Source: Streptomyces sp. R21 (GTDB lineage Bacteria > Actinomycetota > Actinomycetes > Streptomycetales > Streptomycetaceae). Taken from it: a DNA stretch of 64,000 nucleotides. A model generated the notes under the pieces. That model had not been told where the DNA came from. It did not search any database and saw only the letters and a program-made list of their open reading frames with translations. Below are positions 24,251-36,219 of the stretch, piece after piece (the stretch's first letter is position 1; each line of letters begins with the position of its first letter). The position numbers were made by a program, and so were the translations under genes. The stretch lies in contig NZ_CP163435.1 of assembly GCF_041051975.1 (NCBI RefSeq), positions 682,001 through 746,000 on the forward strand. Direction: 5' to 3'.

Positions 24251-25117
24251 GTGGACGCGGAGCAGCCGCCGGACGCTGTCATGGGTGAAGCACGGGCGCT
24301 GGACGTGCACTGGATCCACGGGTCGCCGTCGGCCAAGCACAACACGGATCCCGACATCCAGGTCCACGCCCACGACGAGCACACGGTCATCCTGCGGCAG
24401 AACATGGCGATCGACTACGAAGCGCCGTTCATGTTCCTGCTGTTCGGCGAGGAACGGGCCGTGCTCATCGACACCGGGGCCACCGCCTCGGCCGACTTCT
24501 TCCCGCTGCGCCGCGTGGTCGACGAGCTGATGGACGGCTGGCTCGCCGCCCATCCCCGGGACGGGTACGAACTGCTGGTGCTGCACACGCATCCGCACGG
24601 CGACCATGTCGCGGGCGACGGCCAGTTCGCCGGCCGCCCCGGCACGCAAGTGGTGGACGCGGCCCTCGACAGCGCCTCGGCGTTCTTCGGCTTCGGCGAC
24701 GATCCCGAGGGCGTCGCCCGGGTCGACCTCGGTGGCCGCGTCCTGGAGTGCCTGGCCACTCCGGGCCATCATCAGGCGGCCGTGACGTTCCACGACCCCT
24801 GGACCGGATTCCTGTTCACCGGTGACACGGTCTATCGCGGCCGCCTGTACGTCGAGGACTGGGCGGCCTTCACCCGCACCGTCGACCGACTGATCGCCTT
24901 CTGTTCCCGGCGACGGGTCACCCATGTGCTCGGCTGTCACATCGAGATGACACGGCAACCCGGCCGGGACTATCCCGTGCGCACCACCTATCAGCCCGAC
25001 GAGCCGCCGCTGGAGATGACGCCGGATCACCTGCGGGCGATCCGTGCGGCGATCGAGACGGTGGGCGAACGCCCCGGGCAGCACACGTTCGACGATTTCG
25101 TCATCTCGAAGGTGTGA
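24251..25117 (+). CDS. Metallo-beta-lactamase-fold hydrolase
   Basis: About 288 residues from GTG 24251 (GGGAGA four bases upstream); ATG 24281 is an alternative start. The metal-binding signature H-T-H-P-H-G-D-H lies in LLVLHTHPHGDHVAG, the later His in ECLATPGHH, the bridging Asp in FTGDTVYRG, and a final His in VLGCHIEM. This is a dinuclear zinc hydrolase fold of the glyoxalase II/MBL type. The substrate is unknown. It has no signal peptide and is likely cytoplasmic. Confidence 0.88.
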   Translation: MDAEQPPDAVMGEARALDVHWIHGSPSAKHNTDPDIQVHAHDEHTVILRQNMAIDYEAPFMFLLFGEERAVLIDTGATASADFFPLRRVVDELMDGWLAAHPRDGYELLVLHTHPHGDHVAGDGQFAGRPGTQVVDAALDSASAFFGFGDDPEGVARVDLGGRVLECLATPGHHQAAVTFHDPWTGFLFTGDTVYRGRLYVEDWAAFTRTVDRLIAFCSRRRVTHVLGCHIEMTRQPGRDYPVRTTYQPDEPPLEMTPDHLRAIRAAIETVGERPGQHTFDDFVISKV

Positions 25118-25266
25118 GCCGCAGCGCCCCCACGACCCCGTTGGACGCGAATGGCCGAGCCGGGGCGCTGAGAACGGCGTTGCTGGGAACACGTACGGAA
25201 GAACACCCCGAGCAGCCCGAAAGCCCGAACGCTCGAAACAGCCCGACGAGAGCCCTGGACGGACTC

Positions 25267-25584
25267 ATGGATTCCACGGCATGGACGGCCCTCCTCATCG
25301 TCGTCGCGGTCCTGGCGGTCGCCGCGCTGGGGGTGGCGCTCGCCCTCCTCGTCCGGCTCGTCCGCACCCGCCGCGATCTGCGCCGCGCCGGGCTTCCGTC
25401 GGGGCCGAAGTGGATCTTCTGGGGCGCCGTCCTGTATCTCGTGCTCCCCACCGATCTGCTCCCCGACCCCGTGTACCTGGACGACATCGGCGTCCTCCTG
25501 CTGGCCCTGCGCTCACTGCGCACCCGTACGGAGCTGACCGACGCTCCCGACCGCGGGAACCCCCGCACGCCCGTGGAACGTTGA
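25267..25584 (+). CDS. DUF1232 (YkvA-like) membrane protein
   Basis: 105 residues. ATG 25267 starts directly before a transmembrane helix (LLIVVAVLAVAALGVALALLV). A cytoplasmic basic loop and the DUF1232 core follow (WIFWGAVLYLVLPTDLLPD, then YLDDIGVLLLAL). The L-P-x-D-x-L-P-D pattern defines the family. Its function is unknown. The longer upstream open frame lacks coding character. Confidence 0.82.
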   Translation: MDSTAWTALLIVVAVLAVAALGVALALLVRLVRTRRDLRRAGLPSGPKWIFWGAVLYLVLPTDLLPDPVYLDDIGVLLLALRSLRTRTELTDAPDRGNPRTPVER

Positions 25585-25676
25585 CCGGTCGACGGCCCGT
25601 CGGGCACGGACAGGCAGCGTGCCGCGTCCGTGCCCGAGGCCGTTGAACGACCACCACGGCGACGGGCGGGGGCACC

Positions 25677-28432
<2,756 letters not shown>

Positions 28433-28438
28433 CCGGCC

Positions 28439-28478
28439 CCGGTGCGGCCGCAGGCACTGTGCCCCGCGGCCGCACCGG
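28439..28478. terminator. Bidirectional terminator between convergent genes
   Basis: CCGGTGCGGCCGC (28439-28451) pairs perfectly with GCGGCCGCACCGG (28466-28478) around a 14-base loop. It lies exactly between the serine hydrolase stop and the stop of the convergent oxidoreductase gene, so it can serve both. Confidence 0.85.
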
Positions 28479-28480
28479 TG

Positions 28481-29482
28481 TCAGTGCGCCACGGTGACCA
28501 CGATCTTGCCGAACTGGCTGTTGGACTCCATGTGTTGATGGACCTGAACGATCTCCTCCAGCGGGAACAGGCGGTCCACCACGGGGCGGAGGGCGCCGGT
28601 GCGCAGACCCGAGGCGACGAACGCCTCGGCGCGGCGCATCCGTTGCGGATCCCTGGTGATCTCCAGCACTGTGAACGTCCGCATGTTCAGGGCGGGCATG
28701 CCCAGGTCGAACCCCGGATAGGGCGTCGGCTGCCCGCTCTGCGCGCCCCACAGGAACAGCGTCCCGCCGGGGGCCACACCTTGGGCCAGTGTCACCACAC
28801 CCGGCCCGGCAACGGCGTCGAAGACGAACTCGGCGCCCCTTCCAGCGGTCAGCTCCAGCACGCGCGCCGTGACGTCCTCCTCCTCGGAGACGATCACTTC
28901 GGCCGCGCCCGCGTCGAGCAGCCTCTGCCGCTTCGCGCGGGTGCGGGTGACCGCGATCGGCGTGGCGCCCACACGGTTGGCCGTACTGATCGCGGCCAGC
29001 CCGACGCTGCTGGAGGCCGCGGTCAGCACCGCGACGTCGCCCGCCCGTATCCCGCCCACCTCCGCCATCGCGCCGTAGGCCGTGAGGTAGGGCATCCACA
29101 CCGCGGCGCCGGTCACCGCGTCGACTCCGTCGGGACGGTGCAGGAGAGCGGCCGCGGGCACGATCGTCCGCTCGGCGTAGACGCCGTAGTCGTTCTGCGA
29201 GAAGAAGCCGGGCACGACACTGACCGCCTGCCCCACCCGGAATCCGGACACGTCCGGGCCGACCGCCTCGATCACACCGGCGGCCTCGGTGCCGAGCCTG
29301 GCGGGCAGCTGCTTGACCGGCTCGATGTACTGATCGCTGCGGAACAGCACCTCGGCCCGGTTGATCCCGATCGCCTCCACCCGGATCCGCACCTCGCCGG
29401 TCCCCGGCTCCCCAGGCTCCACGTCATCCAGCCGCAGCACTTCGGGCCCACCGATCTCATGGAACCGCACCGTCGTCGCCAT
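28481..29482 (-). CDS. Zinc-independent MDR family quinone oxidoreductase
   Basis: 333 residues from ATG 29482 (AAGGGGG upstream). The GroES-like N-terminal domain (about 1-125) starts VRFHEIGGPEVLRLDDV, and the Rossmann domain is at about 130-270. The NADPH-binding stretch reads VLTAASSSVGLAA, replacing the usual G-A-A-G-G-V-G by a serine-rich loop, and FVFDAVAGPGV follows. No zinc-binding cysteine cluster is seen, consistent with quinone-reductase-type members. It reduces quinones or enones with NADPH; the physiological substrate is unknown. It is convergent with the serine hydrolase gene. Confidence 0.88.
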   Translation of the reverse strand: MATTVRFHEIGGPEVLRLDDVEPGEPGTGEVRIRVEAIGINRAEVLFRSDQYIEPVKQLPARLGTEAAGVIEAVGPDVSGFRVGQAVSVVPGFFSQNDYGVYAERTIVPAAALLHRPDGVDAVTGAAVWMPYLTAYGAMAEVGGIRAGDVAVLTAASSSVGLAAISTANRVGATPIAVTRTRAKRQRLLDAGAAEVIVSEEEDVTARVLELTAGRGAEFVFDAVAGPGVVTLAQGVAPGGTLFLWGAQSGQPTPYPGFDLGMPALNMRTFTVLEITRDPQRMRRAEAFVASGLRTGALRPVVDRLFPLEEIVQVHQHMESNSQFGKIVVTVAH

Positions 29483-29677
29483 GCCCCGCCCCCTTGCTCG
29501 CTTCCTGTGAACCCGATCCACTGTGGAGCATAAGTACGACCAGCGTCAAACTTCGATGGAAATCGAACTATGGGGCCTGTGCCCGCCGGCGACGAGCAAC
29601 TCCTCGTCCCAGGGAGACTGTCCTCGGCAGCAAAACCGTCGCCGCCCGACCGAGTACGGAGTGAGGAATCGCGTTCC

Positions 29678-30334
29678 ATGACCCTCGACGACCTTCTGGA
29701 GCGGGCGACTGCGCTCGTACGTCCTGGCCACCGCGCGATCCTCGGGATCACCGGCAGCCCCGGCGCGGGCAAGACGACGCTCGCCGAACACCTGGTCCGG
29801 GAGCTGAACGGCGACGGACCGCCCTGGGTGGCGCACGTCCCCATGGACGGTTTCCATCTCGCCGACGTGGAGCTGGAGCGGCTGGGCCGGCGCGACCGCA
29901 AGGGCGCGCCGGACACGTTCGACGCGGCCGGGTACGCGGCGCTGCTGCGGCGCCTGCGCGACGAGGAGGACTACGGCGGCGTCGTGTACGCGCCGGGATT
30001 CGAGCGGGTCCTGGAGCAGCCGATCGCGGGCGCGATCCCGGTGCCGCGCGCCGCCCGGCTCGTCATCACCGAGGGCAACTACCTGTTGCTGCGGGAGGAC
30101 GTGTGGGCGCGGGTCCGGGCGCAGCTGGACGAGGTGTGGTTCTGCGACCTGTCAGAGGAGGAGCGGATCCGCCGACTCGTCGCCCGCCACGAGGAGTTCG
30201 GCAAGGACCACGACACGGCGGTGGCCTGGGCACTGGGCACGGACCAGCGGAACGCGGACCTGGTCAGCGCGACCCGCGCACGGGCGGACCTGGTCGTGGC
30301 GACCGCCGGCCTCGCCCTGCCGGCCGAGAGTTAG
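29678..30334 (+). CDS. P-loop nucleoside/nucleotide kinase family protein (uridine kinase-like)
   Basis: 218 residues from ATG 29678. Walker A is GITGSPGAGKTT (about 24-35), the substrate-side motif VPMDGFHLAD follows, and the lid region holds the conserved R-x-x-x-K (LGRRDRKGAPDTFD). LVITEGNYLLL is the Walker-B-like strand typical of the phosphoribulokinase/uridine kinase/pantothenate kinase group. It most closely resembles the YfdH/fructose-transport FrcK-like proteins; the acceptor is unknown. It diverges from the quinone oxidoreductase across a 195-bp gap. Confidence 0.85.
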   Translation: MTLDDLLERATALVRPGHRAILGITGSPGAGKTTLAEHLVRELNGDGPPWVAHVPMDGFHLADVELERLGRRDRKGAPDTFDAAGYAALLRRLRDEEDYGGVVYAPGFERVLEQPIAGAIPVPRAARLVITEGNYLLLREDVWARVRAQLDEVWFCDLSEEERIRRLVARHEEFGKDHDTAVAWALGTDQRNADLVSATRARADLVVATAGLALPAES

Positions 30335-30655
30335 CCTCGCGCGCGGAGTTCGATGTCAGTGGGGCCTGGGAGGCCCAGGCCCACCAGGACAGTCTCGACC
30401 GTCGGGGCGTCGACTGGGGCCTGTCCATCCCCGAAGCCTCGATCACCTGCTCGCCGGGCGCGTCCGACTCGGACGCCGAGTGCGCGGGCAACGCCTACCA
30501 CGCCGCTCTGCAGCCTGGACCGGATGAATCCGGACCGCCGGTACGACGTTCAAGAGCTCATCGACAAGCTGGAGTACGAGCACGGCGAGTGGGAGTACGC
30601 CACGAAGAACATCGACTGGTACTCCCAGGACACGCTCTTCCTCTCGCTCACCTGA
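30335..30655 (+). pseudogene. Probable gene remnant in shifted frames
   Basis: This 330-base gap contains two protein-like stretches in different frames. One (about 30415-30510) reads GVDWGLSIPEASITC and then SDAECAGNAYHAAL. The other runs from ATG 30524 to the stop at 30655 and reads MNPDRRYDVQELIDKLEYE, then EYATKNIDWYSQDTLF. The latter could be a complete 43-residue ORF. Together they look like the ends of a small gene broken by a frameshift. I do not recognise the family. Confidence 0.35.
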
Positions 30656-30664
30656 CGCCGCGTC

Positions 30665-32521
30665 TCACCCGCGCAGCGTCAGCTCCGGGTCCCCGTGTGC
30701 GTCGCCCGCCGTGTCCCCGATCAGGGCGGTGAAGGCCTCTGTCCGCACGGTCAGGCCCGCAGCGTCGCGCTCGAAGGTGGGCGCGAACGGGCCACTGAAG
30801 GAGCCGCCGTAGCGCACGGCGAAAACGCTCAGGCTCTCCGGGGCATCCGGGACCGGGCCCGCTTCGAGGGCCGTCGAGGTGACGAGATGGCGCCAGCCCT
30901 CGTCGGGGTTGCCGTAGCCGCGCGGGTCGGCCGCGAGGGCGAAGGCCGCCTGCTCCTGGGTGGCCTCGGAGCGGGCGTCGAAGTGGTCGGCGCCCTGCTC
31001 CTGAGGGTGCGTCAGCCGCAGGGTGCCGGCGGAGGTCACCTCGGCGTCGGCGGTACGGCGCACCCGGTCTCCGTCGTCGGTGGCGTACGGCATTCCGGCG
31101 AGCAGGTACGGCGTGCCATCGAGCCGTTCCAGGGCAACCGTCACCCACAGGGTCGTGCCGTCGGTGACGTACAGGGACTGGCTGTGCCGCAGGACATGGT
31201 CGCGGCCGACGACCGGCTTGGTGACCAGCTTGGCCGCGAAAGTCCCGGTGCGGACGTCGCGCACCCGCACCTCGCCCATGGGGCGGCACAGCAGGAAGCC
31301 GTCCGTGACCGGGCCGAAGCCGTGCTGGCGGTTGACCGCCGCGGGCAGGAAGTACGTGCCGCCGGCCTCGATCAGGGACGGGGTCATACGGTCGTCGAAG
31401 GCCACCGAGACGGTGCCCGCGCGGAGTTGGTGGCGCCCGGACCTGGTCGACGGCGTGCGGTGCCAGGGTGTGCTGTCCTGGATCTGCCAGACCAGCATCC
31501 AGGCGAAGTGGCCGTCGACCCCGCCGTCCGTCTTGACCGCGTGCCGGCCCCAGCGGGTGTCGCCCCGGTAGCGGCCCAGATCGGAGCCGATGCGGGCGCC
31601 GAAGTAGCGCAGGCCGAGGACCGACTCGAAGCCGGAGTGCTGCTCGCTGTAGCGGGGTCCGCCGTTGTCGAAGCCGCCGTTGGTGAGGCGGGCGTCGATG
31701 TAGCGGGCCAGCGCGTCGCCGTCCTCGGCGAAGACGTCCTCGCCGCTGACCCGGTGGGCCTGGGCGAGGAAGGAGAGGGAGATCGGTCCGTAGTTGTTGT
31801 CGTAGGCGCCGCCGTGCTCGGGGGGCAGCAGGGCTCCGCGGTCGCGGACGCAGTGCGCGCGGATCTCGTCGGTGTACAGCTCCAGCGCCCGCGCACGGAC
31901 GGACTTCCCCTGGGGGTCCGGCAGATGACGCGCCAGCATCAGCCCGCCCACCACACACCCGATCGCCTGGTTGCCGGCCTCCTGCGGGTTGAAGAAGGTC
32001 GCCTCGGTCAGCCAGCGCCAGTAGCCATGCCCCAACTCCACGATCTCGTAGCGCAGTTCGTCGTGGATGAGGTTGTCGGACGCCTCCAGGACGTTGACGA
32101 GCTGGAGGAGCGCCCACACGGTGCTCGGCCAGTCGCCGATCGGGTGTGCGCCCGACTCCAGGACGTAACGAGCGTACGGAAGACCGGAGTTGCGCACCTT
32201 CAGGTTCGGGTAGCCGGGGTTGTCCTCGGTGTAGACCCGCTCGCGGAGGTGGAAGCGCAGGCTGCGCAGGATGGCCTCGGGCAGGCGCGGGTCCGGGGTG
32301 CGCCGGTGGGCGAGGCCCAGCAGGGACGTGATGCCGAGCGAGGTGTCGCCGATGTCGTCGACGCAGTCGGGGTGTTCGAGGTTGCCCTCGGGCGTGATGC
32401 GGGTCAGGGCTTGCTCGACCACGTCGGCGAGGACGGCGTCGTAGGCCTCGGGGCTGTCCGGCAGGTCATGCAGGGGGCCGCGCTGGTGAGGGAGGTGCAC
32501 GGGAGGGGGCGTGGGGTGCAC
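30665..32521 (-). CDS. Unassigned large protein of a carbohydrate locus, probable alpha/alpha-toroid polysaccharide-active enzyme
   Basis: 618 residues, no signal peptide, so cytoplasmic. The first two thirds are helix-rich with regularly spaced short repeats of the kind found in (alpha/alpha)6 barrels: SLGITSLLGLAHRRTPD, WPSTVWALLQLVNVLEA, NQAIGCVVGGLMLARHL, NNYGPISLSFLAQAHRV. The last third is beta-rich (TLWVTVALERLDGTPYLLAG), like the sandwich domain of lyases and hydrolases with this barrel. Conserved aromatic and acidic residues (YDNNYG, NGGFDNGGPRYSEQHSG) are candidates for a catalytic cleft. It is the last gene of the ROK-ABC operon, 49 bp after a similar gene. The family is not recognised; lyase or unsaturated-glycan hydrolase activity is inference. 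Confidence 0.65.
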   Translation of the reverse strand: MHPTPPPVHLPHQRGPLHDLPDSPEAYDAVLADVVEQALTRITPEGNLEHPDCVDDIGDTSLGITSLLGLAHRRTPDPRLPEAILRSLRFHLRERVYTEDNPGYPNLKVRNSGLPYARYVLESGAHPIGDWPSTVWALLQLVNVLEASDNLIHDELRYEIVELGHGYWRWLTEATFFNPQEAGNQAIGCVVGGLMLARHLPDPQGKSVRARALELYTDEIRAHCVRDRGALLPPEHGGAYDNNYGPISLSFLAQAHRVSGEDVFAEDGDALARYIDARLTNGGFDNGGPRYSEQHSGFESVLGLRYFGARIGSDLGRYRGDTRWGRHAVKTDGGVDGHFAWMLVWQIQDSTPWHRTPSTRSGRHQLRAGTVSVAFDDRMTPSLIEAGGTYFLPAAVNRQHGFGPVTDGFLLCRPMGEVRVRDVRTGTFAAKLVTKPVVGRDHVLRHSQSLYVTDGTTLWVTVALERLDGTPYLLAGMPYATDDGDRVRRTADAEVTSAGTLRLTHPQEQGADHFDARSEATQEQAAFALAADPRGYGNPDEGWRHLVTSTALEAGPVPDAPESLSVFAVRYGGSFSGPFAPTFERDAAGLTVRTEAFTALIGDTAGDAHGDPELTLRG

Positions 32522-32570
32522 GGGGGTCAGCCCTTCATGCCGGAGGTGGCCATGGCGTGGGTCGTCGGGG

Positions 32571-34289
32571 TCACAGGACAGGTGCGGGCCGGCGGGCGCG
32601 CAGTGCGAGGGTCAGTGTCTGCGGTCCGTGCCCACCGAGGTAGACGCGGTTCCCGGTCGTCGCGTCGGTGCCGCCGACCACGGTGTAGTCCTGCCCCGGG
32701 TCGTAGCGCAGTACGTCGCTCCGGTCCGGCCCGGCGAGGGGTTCGCCTGCCTCGACGGTGGCCTCGACCCGGATCTCGTCGTCGCCGACGCGGTAGGTCA
32801 TCGGGCCGGTCGTGAGGCACCAGCGTCCGTCGTCGAGCGGTTCGGCGCCCTCGGTAACGCCCCCGGGCCGGAAGGTCAGTTCGAGGGCCCAGGGCACCTG
32901 TGGTCCGCTGATGTCGATCCGCAGGTCGGCGCCGTCCTCCCGCAGGCCGACCTCGACCCGGGTCGTTTGGGAGACCTCGTCCTGAGGGCGGTCGGGGAAA
33001 GCCATCGCCGCGGAGAAGCGGCCCTCGTCCACCAGGCGGTAGGCGCCGTCGTCACGCCTCCGGTCCTTCGGGAGCGGCTGGTAGTAGGCGGTTGTGAGGG
33101 TTTGGGTGAGCCGGTACCGGTTGTCGGCGAGCTGTTCCATGTCGGCGGCACGGAACGGGCCCAGGTCGAAGAACACCCGCGAGAGGCGGACCGCGTCGAG
33201 GACGGCGGCACCGGCGAACAGGCGCAGGAAGGTGGGGTTGCATGCGAGGCCCGAGCGGATACGCCGGTGCTCGGGCACGTCGGAGCCGCCGTACACCACG
33301 GTGTGCGCGGTGGCCGAGGCGTGTGCGGCGAGGCGTGCGGTGGGGAGGTACCGGTCGCGCGGGAGCTTCTCCGCGTCCGGGGCCGGCAGGGTACGGCACA
33401 GATCCGGGGTGAGGAGGGTCTGGGCGAGCAGGTCGGGGTCGTCGATGCCGTCGGCGAGCGCCAGGCGGGCCGCGTGGGCGAAGTCCCCCCGGCCGGTGCG
33501 GATCGCGAGCAGCCGGTAGTGCGGCAGGTAGGGCCACAGCGCGAACGAAAGCTTCTGGTCCTGGCGGCGCGAGTGGACGGTCTCCACCGTGCCGTCCGGC
33601 CTGATCAGGTCCAGGGTCGTGGCGAGGTTGCGTTCGACGGCGTCCAGCAGGTCGGTACGCCCGAGCACCTCGGCCAGCAACAGCAGCGCCGGGTTGGTCA
33701 CGATGGACGCGTAGACGGCGCTGCGTTCCGAGTACAGGCCCTCCGCGTCGATGTCGACGCCCTCGGCGAGCCACTCCTCGACGCGGTCGAGCAGCCGGTC
33801 GTCGGGGAACGACCGGTGCAGCCGGGCCAGCGCCGCGGACAGCTCCCAGCGGTGGTTCGGGGTGTGCACCCCGCCGGTCAGGAGACTGCCGGTTGCGGCG
33901 CCGGCGATCTGGGCGAGCGCGGCGGTGACATCGCGCAGTTCCGGCCCCGCGCCGGCGGCGAGGACGTGCGCGTCGCACACGTCGTTGACGGTGAACGCGG
34001 AGTCCGGCGGTGACTGCACGTTGTCGCCGCCGGCGAAGAGGCCGGTGGTGGTCTGCGCGGCTCGCAGGGCTCGGAGGTGGGTCATCGCGGCGGCGACGGC
34101 CTGTCCGCTGCCGTGCAGTGCCGAGTCCGGGGAACGGTAGGCCGCGACCAGGGTCTTCACCCGGCGGGCCAGAGCTCGGTGGGGCACACCTGCGGGTTTC
34201 CCGTCGGGGTCGGCCGCCAGCGGGGCGGCCGACCGGTCGGCGGCACCGGCCACCGCGCGGACGAACTCGTGGTCGAGCGGGGTGGGCAT
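32571..34289 (-). CDS. Second unassigned alpha/alpha-toroid-like protein of the same locus
   Basis: 572 residues from ATG 34289, which follows the permease stop in the sequence TGA-cc-ATG, indicating tight coupling. The helical first part contains LRALRAAQTTTGLFAGGDN, LAQIAGAATGSLLTGG, VHTPNHRWELSAALARLHR and ERSAVYASIVTNPALLLLAE. These resemble heparinase II/III-like and PL8/PL38-type toroids; the NHRWE motif (conserved N-H-R) could be catalytic. The last 200 residues are beta-sandwich-like (DLRIDISGPQVPWALEL, YRVGDDEIRVEATVEAG). There is no signal peptide, so it would act on imported oligosaccharides. Family assignment would need a profile search. Confidence 0.65.
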   Translation of the reverse strand: MPTPLDHEFVRAVAGAADRSAAPLAADPDGKPAGVPHRALARRVKTLVAAYRSPDSALHGSGQAVAAAMTHLRALRAAQTTTGLFAGGDNVQSPPDSAFTVNDVCDAHVLAAGAGPELRDVTAALAQIAGAATGSLLTGGVHTPNHRWELSAALARLHRSFPDDRLLDRVEEWLAEGVDIDAEGLYSERSAVYASIVTNPALLLLAEVLGRTDLLDAVERNLATTLDLIRPDGTVETVHSRRQDQKLSFALWPYLPHYRLLAIRTGRGDFAHAARLALADGIDDPDLLAQTLLTPDLCRTLPAPDAEKLPRDRYLPTARLAAHASATAHTVVYGGSDVPEHRRIRSGLACNPTFLRLFAGAAVLDAVRLSRVFFDLGPFRAADMEQLADNRYRLTQTLTTAYYQPLPKDRRRDDGAYRLVDEGRFSAAMAFPDRPQDEVSQTTRVEVGLREDGADLRIDISGPQVPWALELTFRPGGVTEGAEPLDDGRWCLTTGPMTYRVGDDEIRVEATVEAGEPLAGPDRSDVLRYDPGQDYTVVGGTDATTGNRVYLGGHGPQTLTLALRARRPAPVL

Positions 34290-34291
34290 GG

Positions 34292-35194
34292 TCAGTCCTT
34301 CAGGCCGGCGTTGATGTCGGCGCCCATGACGTAGCGCTGGAAGACCAGGAAGATCACGATCAGCGGGATCATGGAGATGACCGAGGCCCCGAGCAGTACC
34401 GACCAGTTGATGTTCTGCGCGCCGACGATGCTCTGGATGCCGATCTGCACGGTGAACTTGTTGGGGTCGTTGAGCATGAGGAGCGGCCAGATGTAGTCGT
34501 TCCACCGCCACTGGAAGGACAGGATGGCGAGGGTCAGCATGATGGGCCGGGAGAGCGGCACCATGATCCGCAGGAAGATCGACAGTTCGCGGGCGCCGTC
34601 GATGCGTGCGGCTTCCACTAGTTCGTCGGGAACCGTCAGGAAGAACTGGCGGAACATGAAGCATCCGGTCGCGGTGAGCACGGCCGGGAGGATGATGCCG
34701 CTGAAGGAGTTGTAGAGGCCGAGGTTGCGGACCACCAGGAACTCCGGGGCGAGCATGACCTCGGACGGCAGCATCGTGGTGGCCAGGATGCAGATGAAGA
34801 ACGCCTTGAGCCACTTGTTGTCGTACTTGGCCAGCGCGTACCCGGTGCAGCAGCTGACTCCCACCGTGAGGATCGTCGTGATCACGCACACGATGGCCGT
34901 GTTGATGAAGTACTGGGAGAAGTTGGCACTGCGCCACGCCGTGAGGTAGCCCGACAGGGTGGGGTTGTGCGGAACCAGCGTCAGCGGATAGGAGAACAGG
35001 TCGCTGGCCGGCTTGAGGGAGCTGAGGATGAACCACAGCACCGGCAGCCCGTACAGACACGCCAGGATCCACAGCAGTGTCGTCGCGGACACCGCACGGC
35101 GGAGCCCACCGTTGCCCGCTCTGCGGGGCCGCTTCTTGGAGACGGCCCGTCCGGGACCGGTGTCGGCCGTGCGCGGGATGTCTGTGGTTGTCAT
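34292..35194 (-). CDS. Sugar ABC transporter permease, MalG type
   Basis: 300 residues with six transmembrane helices and the ATPase-contacting EAA loop (EAARIDGARELSIFLRIMVPLSRP region, about 205-225). The order and the long hydrophilic N-terminus match the MalG/CUT1 group. Its start overlaps the stop of the MalF-type gene (ATGA at 35191-35194). No ATPase gene is in the operon; Streptomyces CUT1 systems commonly share the MsiK ATPase. It imports the oligosaccharide handled by the two toroid proteins. Confidence 0.9.
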   Translation of the reverse strand: MTTTDIPRTADTGPGRAVSKKRPRRAGNGGLRRAVSATTLLWILACLYGLPVLWFILSSLKPASDLFSYPLTLVPHNPTLSGYLTAWRSANFSQYFINTAIVCVITTILTVGVSCCTGYALAKYDNKWLKAFFICILATTMLPSEVMLAPEFLVVRNLGLYNSFSGIILPAVLTATGCFMFRQFFLTVPDELVEAARIDGARELSIFLRIMVPLSRPIMLTLAILSFQWRWNDYIWPLLMLNDPNKFTVQIGIQSIVGAQNINWSVLLGASVISMIPLIVIFLVFQRYVMGADINAGLKD

Positions 35195-36102
35195 CGGTTC
35201 TCCACCCGCCGGTTGACGATCAGCTGGATGATCGCGACGGCCATCAGGATGAGCATGAGCACGAATGACGCGGCGCTCGCGTAGCCGATCTGGCCCCGTT
35301 TGAAGCCGGTCTCATAGATGTACTGGACAAGCAGGTTGTTCGACGTGCCGGGTCCGCCGTTGTTGAGGGCGACGAACACCGGGTATTCCTTCATCGCGTT
35401 GATCGTGTTGAGCAGGATGACGATGAACGAGGTGGGCGCGATGCTCGGCAGCGTGATGCTGATGAACTGGCGCCATGGGCCTGCGCCGTCGAGCGAGGCC
35501 GCCTCGTAGTACGACACCGGTACGTTCTTGATCGCCGCGATGAACAGCAGCATCGAGAAACCCGTCCAGGCCCAGGACGCCGCCATCACCACCACGATCA
35601 ACGACAGGTCCGCGTTCGACTGCCACGGAACGGCACTTCCGCCGAGCTTCTCGATGACGTAGTTGACCAGTCCGAAGTTCTCACCGAACAGCCACCGCCA
35701 CAGGACACCCACGACGATGGGCGACAGCAGCCATGGGATGAAGAAGATGACGCGGGCGACCGACGCGCCCTTGGCGTGCTTGCTCACCACCAGGTTGGCG
35801 GCGAGCAGCGAGAGCGCGAAGTTCAGCGGAACGAAGAGGACGGCGTACAGCAGCGTCCGGGACAGCGCGTCGTAGAAGGTGGAGTCCCCGAACAGGTTGT
35901 GGTAGTTGTCCAGTCCGATGAACTGGAACGCCCCCACACCCGTGTAGTTCGTGAACGAGTAGCCGAGCCCGATCACCGCAGGCCAGACGAAGAACAGCGC
36001 GAAGAGCACGACATTGGCCGCGATGAGGACGAGCGGCGCGACGATGTACTTGTTGCGTCTCCTGCGCGGGCTCACGGACACGTCCGAGGCGCGTTTTGTC
36101 AT
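35191..36102 (-). CDS. Sugar ABC transporter permease, MalF type
   Basis: 303 residues. The basic N-terminus RRRRNKYIVAPLVL is followed by six transmembrane segments. The EAA motif is in YYEAASLDGAGPWRQF and onward. It forms the transmembrane channel with the MalG-type partner, whose start overlaps its stop. The binding-protein gene lies 117 bp upstream on the same strand. Confidence 0.9.
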   Translation of the reverse strand: MTKRASDVSVSPRRRRNKYIVAPLVLIAANVVLFALFFVWPAVIGLGYSFTNYTGVGAFQFIGLDNYHNLFGDSTFYDALSRTLLYAVLFVPLNFALSLLAANLVVSKHAKGASVARVIFFIPWLLSPIVVGVLWRWLFGENFGLVNYVIEKLGGSAVPWQSNADLSLIVVVMAASWAWTGFSMLLFIAAIKNVPVSYYEAASLDGAGPWRQFISITLPSIAPTSFIVILLNTINAMKEYPVFVALNNGGPGTSNNLLVQYIYETGFKRGQIGYASAASFVLMLILMAVAIIQLIVNRRVENR

Positions 36103-36219
36103 CTTCCTGACTCCGTGCTGGTGGAATGGATTCCTGTGGGCTCACGCCATGAGCCCGGCATCACGTGGGCGCCCAGGGCCGGGGCGGCGGTCTCGAACCC
36201 GCCGCCCCGGCCCTGTGGC

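Noticed and set aside
30695..32815. 706-residue plus-strand open frame opposite the 618-residue protein
   Set aside because: Valine/glycine-rich low-complexity translation typical of an antisense shadow; no motif.
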